Origin: Aquitalea magnusonii | GTDB lineage: Bacteria > Pseudomonadota > Gammaproteobacteria > Burkholderiales > Chromobacteriaceae | DNA: 52,393 bases | Reading direction: 5' to 3' | Assembly: GCF_003202035.1 (NCBI RefSeq) | Contig: NZ_QJKC01000021.1 | Coordinates: forward strand, 1-52,393 | The notes under the pieces: model-generated | What the model saw: the letters and a program-made list of their open reading frames with translations, nothing else | The model's database searches: none | What the model was told of the DNA's origin: nothing | In this document: piece after piece, positions 7,490 through 16,077 of the stretch | How positions within the stretch are numbered: position 1 is the first letter of the stretch | Layout: each line of letters starts with the position of its first letter | Position numbers and translations under genes: made by a program

Positions 7490-8665
7490 TCAGGCTTGCA
7501 GGGGAGGCGTAGCGGAAGGCCGCCATTGCTGTGTGCTGCCTTCCGGTTCTGGCTGCACCGCTCTTTGCTGCCATTCACCGCTATCCGGCCAGTTGCGCAC
7601 TTCCACCCCCAGCACGGCAAAAAAGTGCCGGGTGTTTTCCGCCAGCGGCGCACCCAATAGCAGCGGCACCCGCGTGCGGCTGAAGCCCAGTACGTCGCGC
7701 AGCGGGCGAATCACGCTGTAATACCCGGCCCAGCGCCAGAAGCGCCCGGCATCCGGTTGCAGCACGCGGTCTACCAGCGCACGTTGCCAGCTGCCCGTAG
7801 GCGGCAGACGGCTGCGAGCCAGCTGTTCCAGCCGGCTATAGGTTTCGCGCGTACCGGCCACCAGGGTGGGGCCCAGTTCGCGACGGTCGTTGTCGCGCGT
7901 GGCAAGGTTTTCCGGGAAATTCAGCCGGAAACCGGCTTGCAGCCACGGTGCCAGCAGGTAGCGCACCTGGGCGGAACTGGCAAAGGCACGCGAGGCCAGG
8001 GCGTCTTCATTGGCAGTCAGGCCCTCGGCCTGTAACAGCTGGCTACCCGCCTGCAGCAAATGGCCATGCTGCAAGGCCTGCTGTTGCAGCTCGCCCCGGC
8101 CATCCACCCGCCAGAAGCGGAAAGCAACCGCCTTGTTGCTGGCCAGCAAGGCGGGCGCAGGCAAGGCCGCGCCTGCTTGCTGCAACTGCGCAACCGACAG
8201 CCAGCCCGGCCCTACCCGCTGCTGCAAGCCACGCCCTTCGGCGTAGAGCAATAGCGCGGGGCTGGGCAAATCACGCGGCAGGCTGTGCAGGGCCTCGGCA
8301 TCCTCCACCAGCAAGCAGCGCGGCTGTAAATGCAGCAAGATGGCCTGCAAGTCGCGCACCGGCTGTTGCGGGTCCAGCGCCACCGCCTCCCCGCCCAGCC
8401 ACTGCGCCGCCAGGCTGAGCAACAGCACTTCGGGGCGCGGATGACTGAGCAACACCAGGCTGTGCCCGGCCGCAAAGCCTTGCGCAGCCAGACCGGCCGC
8501 CAGCGCAGCCACTTGCTGCTGCAGCTCGGCCCAGCGCCATTGCTGCCAGATGCCCAGCCGCTTGTGGCGCAGGGCAATGGCCTGCGGCTGTTGGTCGGCC
8601 TGCCATGCCAGCCCGGCTGGCAGGCTGGCGCTGCCGGGCAGCGGTGCTTCCTGATGTCGCTTCAT
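7490..8665 (-). CDS. Short, degenerate AMP-binding (acyl-CoA-synthetase-like) protein
   Basis: 391 residues. The N-terminal 150 residues match the start of long acyl-CoA synthetases (a WAELQQQVAALAAGL helix, then HSLVLLSHPRPEVLLLSLAAQWLGG). The segment AGFRLNFPENLATRDNDRRELGPT near 245-268 matches their NFPES...PT region. The adenylate-forming P-loop (T/S-S-G-T-T-G-x-P-K) expected between these blocks is not visible, and no C-terminal domain follows; homologues are about 600-650 residues. It is therefore probably not an active CoA ligase. Full-length AMP-binding proteins are commonly encoded with this type of Liv transporter, so this looks like a reduced version retained in place. The ATG at 8665 (AGGAG upstream) is preferred to the adjacent GTG. 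Confidence 0.7.
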   Translation of the reverse strand: MKRHQEAPLPGSASLPAGLAWQADQQPQAIALRHKRLGIWQQWRWAELQQQVAALAAGLAAQGFAAGHSLVLLSHPRPEVLLLSLAAQWLGGEAVALDPQQPVRDLQAILLHLQPRCLLVEDAEALHSLPRDLPSPALLLYAEGRGLQQRVGPGWLSVAQLQQAGAALPAPALLASNKAVAFRFWRVDGRGELQQQALQHGHLLQAGSQLLQAEGLTANEDALASRAFASSAQVRYLLAPWLQAGFRLNFPENLATRDNDRRELGPTLVAGTRETYSRLEQLARSRLPPTGSWQRALVDRVLQPDAGRFWRWAGYYSVIRPLRDVLGFSRTRVPLLLGAPLAENTRHFFAVLGVEVRNWPDSGEWQQRAVQPEPEGSTQQWRPSATPPLQA

Positions 8666-8679
8666 CACCCTTGCTCCTG

Positions 8680-9783
8680 TCAGGCGGCTACGGCTTCGTG
8701 CTCTTTGGCGCGCGCTTCCAGCTCACGCACCAGCGGCAGCACTTTTTCGCCGAAGTAGGCCACTTCTTCCTGGAAGTGCAGGAAGCCGCCCAGCACCAGG
8801 TCCACTCCCACGGCCTTCAGCGCGACGATGCGCTCGGCAATCTGCTGCGGGGTGCCAATCAGATTGGTCTTGAAGCCGTCGTTGTACTGCACCAGGTCTT
8901 CAAAGGTGGACTTGGCCCAGTTGCCCTCGCCTTCCGGGCTGGCCTGACCGGCCTGCTTCACCGCATCGCCAAAGGCGTTGACGGCTTCCGGGTCGGCCTT
9001 GTCGATGATTTCGGCCAGCACGGCGCGGGCTTCTTCTTCGGTATCGCGGGCAATGATGAAGGCGTTGACGCCAATCTTGACCTGATGGCCGTTGACTGCT
9101 GCCTTGGCGCGGATGTCGTCCACCTGCGCCTTGATGCCTTCCACGGTATTGCCGTTGGTGAAGTACCAGTCGGACACACGCGAAGCCATGTCACGCGCAG
9201 CACGCGAGCTGCCACCCTGGAAGATTTCCGGGTGCGGCTGTTGCAGCGGTTTCGGCTTCAGGGTGTAGTCACTGAAGCGGTAGAAATCGCCCTTGAAGCT
9301 GAAGTTGTCCTGGGTCCAGATGCCCTTGAGCACGCGGATGAATTCTTCCGAACGGCGATAGCGTTCGTCATGCTCCAGCCACGGTTCGCCAATGGCGGTG
9401 AATTCGCCCTGGAACCAGCCGGAAACGATATTGACTGCCACGCGGCCGCCGGTGAGGTGGTCGATGGTGGCAATCTGCTTGGCCAGCACCGCCGGGGTCC
9501 ACGGGCCGGGCAGAATGGCGGCAATCACACGCAGTTTTTCGGTGGCGGCCAACAGCGCATGGCTGAAGGAAACCGACTCGTGCTGGTATTCCGCGCCATA
9601 ACCGGCGGTAAAGCGGATTTGCGACAGCGCATATTCAAAACCGGCCTTCTCGGCGATTTGCGCCAGTTTGCGGTTGTAGTCGATGTCCCAGCTGGTGCGC
9701 TGTTCGATCTTGCTGACCACCAGGCCACCGCTGACATTGGGTACCCAGTAGGCAAACTTGATGGCGTTTTGTGCTTGGCTCAT
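8680..9783 (-). CDS. sfnG: FMNH2-dependent dimethylsulfone monooxygenase SfnG
   Basis: 367 residues, luciferase-like TIM-barrel monooxygenase very similar to SfnG (N-terminal KFAYWVPNVSGGLVVSKIEQ, then TGGRVAVNIVSGWFQGEF). SfnG converts dimethylsulfone to methanesulfinate with FMNH2 and oxygen. The reduced flavin would come from MsuE, encoded directly upstream. It has no cysteine and only two methionines in 367 residues. GGAG precedes the ATG. Being second in a sigma-54 operon ahead of a Liv-type importer ties the importer to sulfone use. Confidence 0.92.
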   Translation of the reverse strand: MSQAQNAIKFAYWVPNVSGGLVVSKIEQRTSWDIDYNRKLAQIAEKAGFEYALSQIRFTAGYGAEYQHESVSFSHALLAATEKLRVIAAILPGPWTPAVLAKQIATIDHLTGGRVAVNIVSGWFQGEFTAIGEPWLEHDERYRRSEEFIRVLKGIWTQDNFSFKGDFYRFSDYTLKPKPLQQPHPEIFQGGSSRAARDMASRVSDWYFTNGNTVEGIKAQVDDIRAKAAVNGHQVKIGVNAFIIARDTEEEARAVLAEIIDKADPEAVNAFGDAVKQAGQASPEGEGNWAKSTFEDLVQYNDGFKTNLIGTPQQIAERIVALKAVGVDLVLGGFLHFQEEVAYFGEKVLPLVRELEARAKEHEAVAA

Positions 9784-9837
9784 GTGATTTCTCCGTGTAG
9801 ATGCAGGTAATGGTTAAGTAGGCAATGCGGGCTGGAT

Positions 9838-10422
9838 TCAAACGGGGGCAGCGACGGCAGTATCTGTGCTGGCAATCACCGGCTGGCGGTGGCTGATCAG
9901 CGGCAAGGCGCGCTCCACCGCCAGACGGATGCGTGCCTGCAAGGCGCTAGCGCTGACCTGGTAATCGGTAAAGTCGGCCTCGGCGGCATAGATACCCAAT
10001 GGCAGGGTTTGTGCCTGGAAGAAGCTGAACAAGGGGCGCAGCTGATGTTCGATCACCAGCGCATGGCGCTCGCTACCACCGGTGGCAGCCAGTAGCACCG
10101 GCAGGTCGAACAGCGCTTCGTGATGCACGAAGTCAAAGAAATGCTTGAACAGACCGGTATAGCTGGCGCGGTAAACCGGGCTGGCGACAATCAGCAAATC
10201 GGCCTGTTCCACCGCCTGAATGGCTTCCCGCACGGATTCCGGTAAATCCGCCGGACGGGTGACGCCACCGTAGTGCGGGGCCAGCTCGCCCAGTTCGATC
10301 ACGCGGGCCTCAACTGGCAGATGGCCGGACAATTCCGCCAGCACGGCCTGCACCAGCGCCAGGGTGCGCGAGGGGCGCTGCAGACTGCCGGATACGGCAA
10401 CAACATTAAAAGAGTGGCTCAT
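9838..10422 (-). CDS. msuE: NADPH-dependent FMN reductase MsuE
   Basis: 194 residues with a flavodoxin-like fold: the FMN-phosphate loop is SGSLQRPSRT (about 11-20) and a second motif is ASPVYRASYTG. MsuE/SsuE-type enzymes reduce FMN for SfnG, MsuD and SsuD. The start at 10422 is chosen because GGAG precedes it and the fold begins at once. There is no cysteine and no internal methionine. It is the first gene of the operon and lies about 24 nt after the expected start of a sigma-54 transcript. Confidence 0.9.
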   Translation of the reverse strand: MSHSFNVVAVSGSLQRPSRTLALVQAVLAELSGHLPVEARVIELGELAPHYGGVTRPADLPESVREAIQAVEQADLLIVASPVYRASYTGLFKHFFDFVHHEALFDLPVLLAATGGSERHALVIEHQLRPLFSFFQAQTLPLGIYAAEADFTDYQVSASALQARIRLAVERALPLISHRQPVIASTDTAVAAPV

Positions 10423-10455
10423 GCTTGCTCCATCATCAGGGTTCTCCTGATACAT

Positions 10456-10471
10456 AGCAGCAAGCGTGCCA
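10456..10471 (-). promoter_or_regulatory. Sigma-54 promoter of the msuE-sfnG-liv operon
   Basis: Minus-strand TGGCACG-CTTG-CTGCT, with GG and GC separated by exactly 10 nt. The -24 element is perfect and the -12 element has one change from TTGCT. The transcript would start near 10446, shortly before msuE. Confidence 0.75.
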
Positions 10472-10529
10472 GCTTTATTTTTCTTTAATATCAATAGCTT
10501 GCATAAATTTAACCATAACCGGCAACTGC

Positions 10530-10545
10530 TGCTGCCGCACCAGCA
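10530..10545. promoter_or_regulatory. Candidate SfnR enhancer site (imperfect)
   Basis: TGCTGC-CGCA-CCAGCA, 11 of 12 palindrome positions. It is centred about 92 nt upstream of the predicted msuE transcript start and 27 nt from the perfect copy. Confidence 0.55.
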
Positions 10546-10556
10546 TGCTGACCGGC

Positions 10557-10572
10557 TGCTGCCTGGGCAGCA
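10557..10572. promoter_or_regulatory. Candidate SfnR enhancer site (perfect)
   Basis: TGCTGC-CTGG-GCAGCA, centred about 119 nt upstream of the predicted msuE start, a usual distance for a sigma-54 activator. The same arms and spacing recur at 14666 and 21893-21970. The remainder of 10423-10723 holds the promoter, these sites and the ssuA terminator, and no gene. Confidence 0.7.
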
Positions 10573-10654
10573 CCGGCAAAACCATGCAAAACAAAGCCGG
10601 ATTACTGATATGCAAAACGCATCAAAACCAAGACAAACAGCCCGCTTCCAATAC

Positions 10655-10685
10655 AAAAAAAGCACACCCCATAGGGTGTGCTTTT
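10655..10685 (-). terminator. Intrinsic terminator after ssuA
   Basis: A perfect 12-bp stem (arms 10658-10669 and 10674-10685, loop CATA) is followed on the minus strand by a run of T. It ends the ssuD-amidohydrolase-ssuA unit. Confidence 0.85.
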
Positions 10686-10723
10686 CATGATGAAGACGGT
10701 TGTCGGACCGGTCTGGCTTCAGC

Positions 10724-11686
10724 TTATTTGCCGTCCCACACGATGTCCTTCACCACCAGCGGCTTGGGAATCAGCTTCAGCTTGAAGAAGGTGTCGGCAA
10801 TGCGCTGCTGCTCTGCCACCACCTTGCCATCCAGCAGTTTCACGCCATAGCCGGAGCGCTTGGCAGCCACCTGTACAATGTCCTTGTCCAGGCCGATCTG
10901 GCTGGACAGCTCGGCCGCAACTTCCGGGATATGACTCTTGCCCCAGGCATCCAGCCGTTGCAGTTCTTCCAGCACCACCTTGATGACCTTGGGATTGCTG
11001 GCCACATAAGGCTTGCGTGCCAGGTAGAACTGGGTGTTGTTGACGATGCCCTTGCCGTCCGCCAGCTGGCGGGCATTCAGTTGCTTCTCGGCAGCGGCCA
11101 GGAAGGGGTCCCAAATCACCCAGGCATCCACGCTGCCCTGCTGGAAGGCGGCGCGGCCATCAGCCGGGTTGAGGAAGACCGGGGTGATGTCTTCGTATTT
11201 CAGCCCGGCTTTCTCCAGTGCGCGCACCAGCAGGTAATGCACATTGGAGCCCTTGTTCAGCGCCACGCGCTTGCCTTTGAGGTCTTTTACACTGCGGATG
11301 GGCGAATCCTTGCCCACCACGATGGCCTCGCCTTCCGGTGCGGCCGGTTCATTGGCCAGATACAACAGGTCGGCACCGGCTGCCTGGGCAAAGATGGGCG
11401 GGGTTTCACCGGTGGTGCCCAGGTCCACGCTACCCACGTTCAGCGCTTCCAGCAGCTGCGGGCCGCCGGGGAATTCTGCCCATTTCACCTTGACGCCCAG
11501 CGGGGCCAGGCGTTTTTCCAGCGTGCCCTGCGCTTTCAGCAGCACCAGCGTGCCGTATTTCTGATAACCGATATTCAGCGTGTCGCTGCCTGCAGCCAGC
11601 GCGGTGGCAGACAGCGAAGACAGCGCAAGGCCGGCAGCAGCCAGCAGGCCCAAGACACGCCGACGGGTGGGGTTGAAGTGTTGCAT
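10724..11686 (-). CDS. ssuA: Aliphatic sulfonate ABC substrate-binding protein (SsuA-like)
   Basis: 320 residues. A Tat-like signal is seen (TRRRVLGLLAAAGLAL, residues 7-22), cleaved near ATALAAG. The mature part begins LNIGYQKYG, the typical opening of SsuA proteins. They bind alkanesulfonates in the periplasm. It has no cysteine and no methionine after the first. AAGGAA precedes the ATG at 11686. It is the last gene of the ssuD unit, but no SsuB ATPase or SsuC permease is encoded in the window, so its transporter partners must lie elsewhere. The exact sulfonate is unknown. Confidence 0.87.
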   Translation of the reverse strand: MQHFNPTRRRVLGLLAAAGLALSSLSATALAAGSDTLNIGYQKYGTLVLLKAQGTLEKRLAPLGVKVKWAEFPGGPQLLEALNVGSVDLGTTGETPPIFAQAAGADLLYLANEPAAPEGEAIVVGKDSPIRSVKDLKGKRVALNKGSNVHYLLVRALEKAGLKYEDITPVFLNPADGRAAFQQGSVDAWVIWDPFLAAAEKQLNARQLADGKGIVNNTQFYLARKPYVASNPKVIKVVLEELQRLDAWGKSHIPEVAAELSSQIGLDKDIVQVAAKRSGYGVKLLDGKVVAEQQRIADTFFKLKLIPKPLVVKDIVWDGK

Positions 11687-11723
11687 CAGGATTCCTTGTT
11701 GTTTGCAGTATGAGTCTCTGGTT

Positions 11724-12566
11724 TTACAGGCCGAACAGGCGGGCGGCATTGCCGTACAGCACCTTGTCCAGCACATGGGGCCGCAGGCCCAGCCCTTGCA
11801 GATCGTCTATCGACTGGCTAATCGGCCGGAAGGGATAGGACGAACCAAACAGCAGCTGGTCGGCCATGAAGCCGTTGGCCGCCTCGATATACAACTGGCT
11901 GCCGGGCAGAAACTGGTACATGTCCGGCACCACCAGCACGTTTTCATGACGGAAGGCGATGCCGACAATCTCGGCCACCCGCGGCCAGTAGCCGTGGTAG
12001 CAAACAATGGGCAAGTGCGGGAAATCCGCCGCCACCCGTGCCACCCCGGCGGGGTCGTTGAAACGCGGGTCCGGCGTGGTGGGGCCGGACATCAGGAATA
12101 CCGGCACGCCCAGCGCGGCGCAGGTTTCATAGATGGGGTAGTACACCGCATCGTCCGGCTGGCGTGCCGGCACGCCAAAGCCCGGTTCGATATCAATACC
12201 GGCCAGGCCCAGTTGCTGGATGGCGCGTTCGGCCTCGGCCACCGCCGCTTGCTCGCCCTGCAAGGCCGGGTCCACCCCGGCAATACCCAGCAGGCTGTCA
12301 TGGCCGTGGACGATCTGGTGAATGGTGTCATTGGGCAGATGCTGGCCGGGCGTATGCCGCCCCACCACCACCGCGCGGCTCAGCCCGGCATGGGCCACTT
12401 CATTCAGGAAACCCTGCTGGGTGAGCGAGTTGACAAAGTGCTGGTCGTCACGCGAGCCCACGCGGCGGTTGAGCCAGCGCGCGGCTTCATAAGCCTGGGT
12501 GCCGGGCGAGGCACCAAAGAAGTCGTGCAGGAAGGCGGGCCTGCAACGCATGTCGATCACCTTCAT
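11724..12566 (-). CDS. Amidohydrolase-family protein with altered metal motif
   Basis: 280 residues of the ACMSD/amidohydrolase-2 type TIM barrel: GIDIEPGFG near 125, CYHGYWPR near 190, and a C-terminal [15 protein letters not shown]. The N-terminal D-x-H-x-H metal site of the family is replaced by DMRCRP (residues 5-10). A subfamily with RCRP is common, so it may use a different metal site or be decarboxylase-like. Its start overlaps the end of ssuD by 4 nt (ATGA), so the two are co-translated, which implies action on a product of sulfonate oxidation. The reaction is not known. Confidence 0.75.
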   Translation of the reverse strand: MKVIDMRCRPAFLHDFFGASPGTQAYEAARWLNRRVGSRDDQHFVNSLTQQGFLNEVAHAGLSRAVVVGRHTPGQHLPNDTIHQIVHGHDSLLGIAGVDPALQGEQAAVAEAERAIQQLGLAGIDIEPGFGVPARQPDDAVYYPIYETCAALGVPVFLMSGPTTPDPRFNDPAGVARVAADFPHLPIVCYHGYWPRVAEIVGIAFRHENVLVVPDMYQFLPGSQLYIEAANGFMADQLLFGSSYPFRPISQSIDDLQGLGLRPHVLDKVLYGNAARLFGL

Positions 12567-13714
12567 GCGGCCTCCGTTTCGGCCACGGTTTTCGTCACTA
12601 CGGTGCTGGCATCAAACGGGCCGCCGGTCTGCACGCGGTCGTCGCCATACACCCAGCGCTTGCCCGGCAACAGCGGGAATACCAGTTCGGCAAAGCGGTA
12701 AGCTTCTTCCAGATGCGGGTAGCCGGACAGGACAAAGCTGTCCACGCCCAGGTCGGCATATTCCTTCAGCCGCGCGGCCACGGTTTGTGCATCGCCCACC
12801 AGCGCGGTACCGGCACCGCCACGTACCAGGCCGACACCGGCCCACAGATTGGGGCTGACTTCCAGCTGGTCACGCTTGCCACCGTGCAGCGCGGCCATGC
12901 GACGCTGGCCTTCGGAATCCATTGCAGCAAAACGCTGCTGCACCTTGGCAATCACTTCGTCATCCAGATGGCTGATCAGCGCATTGGCCGCCGCCCAGGC
13001 TTGCTCGGTGGTTTCGCGCACAATCACATGCAGGCGCACGCCAAAGCGCACGGTGCGGCCCAGCTTGGCGGCGCGGGCGCGTACATCGGCAATTTTCTCG
13101 GCCACGGCTGCCGGGGGTTCGCCCCAGGTAAGGTAGGCTTCCACATGCTCGGCCGCCAGGTCGTGCGCAGCATTGGACGAGCCGCCAAAGTACAAGGGCG
13201 GAGCCGGTTTCTGCACCGGCTCGAAGAAGTTCTGCGCGTTTTCCACCGTATGGTATTGACCGGCGTAGTTGACGGTTTCGCCGGCCAGCAGACGTTTCCA
13301 GATATGCAGGAATTCGCTGGCTTCTTCGTAACGCTGGTCGTGATCGAGGAAAATGCCGTCGGCGGCCAGTTCGGCGGAATCGCCCCCTGCCACCACATTC
13401 AGCAGCAGACGGCCATTGCTGGCCTGGTCCAGCGTGGCGGCCATGCGCGCGGCAGCGGTGGGCTTGGTCAGCGCGGTGCGCAATGCCACCAACAGCTTCA
13501 GCCGACTGGTGACCGGCACCAGACTGGAGGCGGTCACCCACGGGTCCAGGCAGCCGCTGCCAGTGGGAATGAGGATGCCGTCGTAACCCAGATTGTCCGC
13601 CGCCACGGCAATCTGCCGCAGGTATTCGTTGCTGACGGCGCGGCCGGAGCCGGACTGGCCCAGATAACGGGTATCGCCGGAGGTCGGCAGAAACCAGAAA
13701 ATGTCGAGACTCAT
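12563..13714 (-). CDS. ssuD: FMNH2-dependent alkanesulfonate monooxygenase SsuD
   Basis: 383 residues, matching SsuD/MsuD length, with the luciferase-like barrel and the characteristic opening [19 protein letters not shown]. SsuD cleaves alkanesulfonates to the aldehyde and sulfite using FMNH2 and oxygen. The ATG at 13714 is preceded by AAGGAAG; an in-frame ATG nine codons earlier is less likely. Reduced flavin could come from MsuE (10 kb). First gene of a three-gene unit behind a TTTTCCTTGGTT box, divergent from a GntR gene that may control it. A cysteine and three internal methionines are present. Confidence 0.9.
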   Translation of the reverse strand: MSLDIFWFLPTSGDTRYLGQSGSGRAVSNEYLRQIAVAADNLGYDGILIPTGSGCLDPWVTASSLVPVTSRLKLLVALRTALTKPTAAARMAATLDQASNGRLLLNVVAGGDSAELAADGIFLDHDQRYEEASEFLHIWKRLLAGETVNYAGQYHTVENAQNFFEPVQKPAPPLYFGGSSNAAHDLAAEHVEAYLTWGEPPAAVAEKIADVRARAAKLGRTVRFGVRLHVIVRETTEQAWAAANALISHLDDEVIAKVQQRFAAMDSEGQRRMAALHGGKRDQLEVSPNLWAGVGLVRGGAGTALVGDAQTVAARLKEYADLGVDSFVLSGYPHLEEAYRFAELVFPLLPGKRWVYGDDRVQTGGPFDASTVVTKTVAETEAA

Positions 13715-13817
13715 GCTGCTTCCTTTGCTGGCAGATTGCATGACGCCGCAGCGCGCCGCTGTGGCCGCTGTGGCATGAAGGTGATGGGCCGATTCTAGTC
13801 AGCGCCCTGCACTGCAC

Positions 13818-13834
13818 GAACCAAGGAAAACAGC
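13818..13834 (-). promoter_or_regulatory. TTTTyCTTGGTT box (copy 2) upstream of ssuD
   Basis: Minus strand GCTGTTTTCCTTGGTTC, about 105-120 nt before the ssuD start. A TAGAAT sequence lies about 20 nt downstream and could be the -10. Confidence 0.6.
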
Positions 13835-13859
13835 AAAGCAAATCAATTTAAGTCATAAC

Positions 13860-13871
13860 CTGTCATGACAG
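13860..13871. promoter_or_regulatory. Palindromic operator CTGTCATGACAG
   Basis: A perfect 12-bp palindrome sits in the ssuD-gntR divergent region, directly upstream of the gntR -10 element, where it would overlap the -35 region. The same palindrome occurs upstream of the tauD-like gene (19536). TGTC-N2-GACA half-sites fit the short inverted repeats bound by GntR/HutC proteins, so autoregulation is plausible. Confidence 0.6.
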
Positions 13872-13890
13872 CTTGCCCGGCGTTTGGGCT

Positions 13891-13896
13891 TATACT
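13891..13896 (+). promoter_or_regulatory. -10 element of the gntR promoter
   Basis: TATACT, about 30 nt before the gntR ATG. No good -35 is seen at 16-18 nt; the operator palindrome occupies that place. Confidence 0.4.
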
Positions 13897-13926
13897 CGGC
13901 GCAATCCAATCAAGCTCTGCCCGCTC

Positions 13927-14655
13927 ATGACCACATTAGCCACGCCCCAGGCCCTGCATGCCCGCATCCGCGAAAGCCTGCGCAGCCAGATTCTCAGCGG
14001 CCATTATGGCCAGCACGACAAACTGCCATCGGAAAAACAGCTGATGGAAAGCTTTGGCGTCAGCCGCATCACAGTGCGCCATGCGCTGGGCGCGCTGGAA
14101 CAGGAAGGCATGATCTTCCGCATTGCCGGCAAGGGCTGCTATGTAGCCAAGAGCAAACCCGCGCAGACCCTTACCCGGCTGCAAGGCTTTGCCGAGGCCA
14201 TGCACAGCCAGGGCTACGCCGCCTGCAACCGGGTGCTGAGCCTGCAAACCCTGCCCGCCAGCGAAACCGTGGCGCTGGCCTTTGGCGTGGCGGTGGGCAC
14301 GCCCATGGTGGAGCTGCGCCGCCTGCGCTATCTGGACAATCTGCCGGTGTCGCTGGACATCAGTTACTTCACCCAGGAGCTGGGCTTGCGGCTGGCGCGG
14401 GAAGACCTGGCCAGCCGGGATGTGTTTCATATTCTGGAAAATGACTACGGCCTGCCGCTGGGCCATGCCGACCTCAGCATAGAAGCCACACTGGCCAGCG
14501 CAGAAGAGGCGCAACTGCTGGACGTGACACCCGCTGCCCCGCTGCTGGCCTTGCAACGCATGACCCGTGGTGCCGATGGCGCCGGGCTGGAGCTGGACTT
14601 CATCCGCTACCGTGCCGACCGCTTCCGCTACCAGCTGCGGGTGGAGCGCAACTAA
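13927..14655 (+). CDS. GntR/HutC-family transcriptional regulator with UTRA domain
   Basis: 242 residues. The N-terminal winged helix (about 5-70) shows the GntR pattern LPSEKQLMESFGVSRITVRHA (33-53), followed by a UTRA effector-binding domain (about 90-235, with RLRYLDNLPVSLDISYF). UTRA regulators usually repress and are released by a small ligand. The start at 13927 is the first in-frame ATG that keeps the domain without extra residues. It is divergent from ssuD, and a perfect palindrome in the shared region is its likely operator. The SfnR-type enhancer for the next operon begins 11 nt after its stop codon. Confidence 0.88.
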   Translation: MTTLATPQALHARIRESLRSQILSGHYGQHDKLPSEKQLMESFGVSRITVRHALGALEQEGMIFRIAGKGCYVAKSKPAQTLTRLQGFAEAMHSQGYAACNRVLSLQTLPASETVALAFGVAVGTPMVELRRLRYLDNLPVSLDISYFTQELGLRLAREDLASRDVFHILENDYGLPLGHADLSIEATLASAEEAQLLDVTPAAPLLALQRMTRGADGAGLELDFIRYRADRFRYQLRVERN

Positions 14656-14665
14656 GCCAATACCC

Positions 14666-14681
14666 TGCTGCGCTGGCAGCA
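14666..14681. promoter_or_regulatory. Candidate SfnR enhancer site (perfect)
   Basis: TGCTGC-GCTG-GCAGCA, centred about 105 nt upstream of the predicted sigma-54 start of the sfnB pair. An inverted repeat in the opposite sense, CAGCAC-N4-GTGCTG, follows at 14688-14703. Confidence 0.7.
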
Positions 14682-14752
14682 GCCAGCCAGCACCGTTGTG
14701 CTGATTTACAGCAAAAAGCCGTGTTTAACGGCGCAAAACCACGCTTTTTGTC

Positions 14753-14768
14753 AGGCACGCTTATTGCC
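14753..14768 (+). promoter_or_regulatory. Sigma-54 promoter of the sfnB pair
   Basis: AGGCACG-CTTA-TTGCC with exact GG-N10-GC spacing. The predicted start is near 14779, 36 nt before the ATG at 14815. Confidence 0.75.
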
Positions 14769-14814
14769 ATTCCTGTGACATCCCCGGTTATCCGGACTTA
14801 CACAAGGAAACGCG

Positions 14815-16071
14815 ATGACGACCTCCCTGAGCGAGCAAGCTGCTGTGCGTGTCAACTCTCCCGAGCCTTTCGCCGCCCGCCCGCGCCCCACCACCCCGGC
14901 GCACATCATCCGTGACGATGCCGAAGCCATCGCCGTGGCGCGTCAGCTGGCCATCCGCTTTGCCCAGGGTGCCGCCCTGCGCGACCGCGAAGGCCTGCTG
15001 CCGCTGGCCGAAGTGGACGCCTACTCGCAAAGCGGGCTGTGGGGCATCAATGTGCCCAAGGCCTATGGCGGCGCTGGCGTGTCCTACGCCACGCTGGCCG
15101 AGGTGATCAAGATCATTGCCGAAGCCGACTCCAGCATCGCCCAGATCACCCAGAACCATCTGGCCATCAACCTGCATATCGCACTGGATGGCAGCGAGGC
15201 GCAAAAGCAGGAACTGTTCGGCCTGGTATTGCAGGGCTACCGCTTTGGCAATGCCTTCTCCGAACTCAACAGCAAGACCGTGGCCGCGTTTGAAACCCGC
15301 TATGCCCTCGATGGTGATACCGCCGTGGTGAATGGCGAGAAGTTCTACACCACCGGCGCGCTGCTGGCGCACATCGTGCCCATCGTGGCGGTGGGTGAGG
15401 ACGGCCTGGGCGCACTGGTATTTGCCGACCGCGACACCCCGGGGCTGAGCGTGATCAACAACTGGTCCAGCTTTGGCCAGCGCACCACCGCCTCCGGTGG
15501 CGTGAAGATAGAACAGGTCCGGGTACCGGCCAGCCGCGTGCTGCCGATTGCCGCCTTCGACACCCCCACCGTGGCCGGGCCGGTGTCGCAAATCATCCAG
15601 GCCGCCATTGACGGCGGCATCGCCCGCGCCGCGCTGGCCGACACCATCGAGTTCATCCGTTCGCAAAGCCGCCCCTGGCTGGATAGCGGCAAGGACAAGG
15701 CCGCCGACGACCCGTTTACCGTCTCCGCCATCGGCCTGCTGGAAATCCGCCTGCATGCTGCCGAGGCGCTGCTGGAAAAGGCCGGCCGCCTGATCGACGC
15801 CGCCCTGGCCCAGCCGGATGAAAGCAGCGTGGCACTGGCCACCGTTGCCACCGCTGAAGCCAAGGTGCTGACCACCGAAATTGCCATTGAGGCCAGCAAC
15901 AAGCTGTTCGAACTGGCCGGCACCCGCGCCACGCTGATTGCCCACAACCTGGACCGCCACTGGCGCAATGCCCGCGTGCACACCCTGCACGACCCGGTGC
16001 GCTGGAAATACTTCCACATCGGCAACTACTACCTGAACCACATTGCGCCGCCGCGCCATCCGTGGAACTAA
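14815..16071 (+). CDS. sfnB: SfnB-family sulfur-acquisition flavoprotein (acyl-CoA dehydrogenase fold)
   Basis: 418 residues with the acyl-CoA dehydrogenase fold: N-terminal helices, the NVPKAYGGAGVSYATLAEVI segment near 77-96, the beta domain with NGEKFYTTGAL, and the C-terminal DRHWRNARVHTLHDPVRWKY shared by SfnB and DszC. Such enzymes use reduced flavin to oxidise sulfur compounds, or support dimethylsulfone use; the exact reaction of SfnB is not settled. It has no cysteine at all and only the initiator methionine. A good ribosome site (CAAGGAAAC) precedes the ATG. First of two genes behind a sigma-54 promoter. Confidence 0.88.
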   Translation: MTTSLSEQAAVRVNSPEPFAARPRPTTPAHIIRDDAEAIAVARQLAIRFAQGAALRDREGLLPLAEVDAYSQSGLWGINVPKAYGGAGVSYATLAEVIKIIAEADSSIAQITQNHLAINLHIALDGSEAQKQELFGLVLQGYRFGNAFSELNSKTVAAFETRYALDGDTAVVNGEKFYTTGALLAHIVPIVAVGEDGLGALVFADRDTPGLSVINNWSSFGQRTTASGGVKIEQVRVPASRVLPIAAFDTPTVAGPVSQIIQAAIDGGIARAALADTIEFIRSQSRPWLDSGKDKAADDPFTVSAIGLLEIRLHAAEALLEKAGRLIDAALAQPDESSVALATVATAEAKVLTTEIAIEASNKLFELAGTRATLIAHNLDRHWRNARVHTLHDPVRWKYFHIGNYYLNHIAPPRHPWN

Positions 16072-16077
16072 AACATC

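Noticed and set aside
13873-13896. TTGCCC and TATACT as a complete sigma-70 promoter for gntR
   Set aside because: The spacer would be only 12 nt. The -10 is kept as tentative without this -35.
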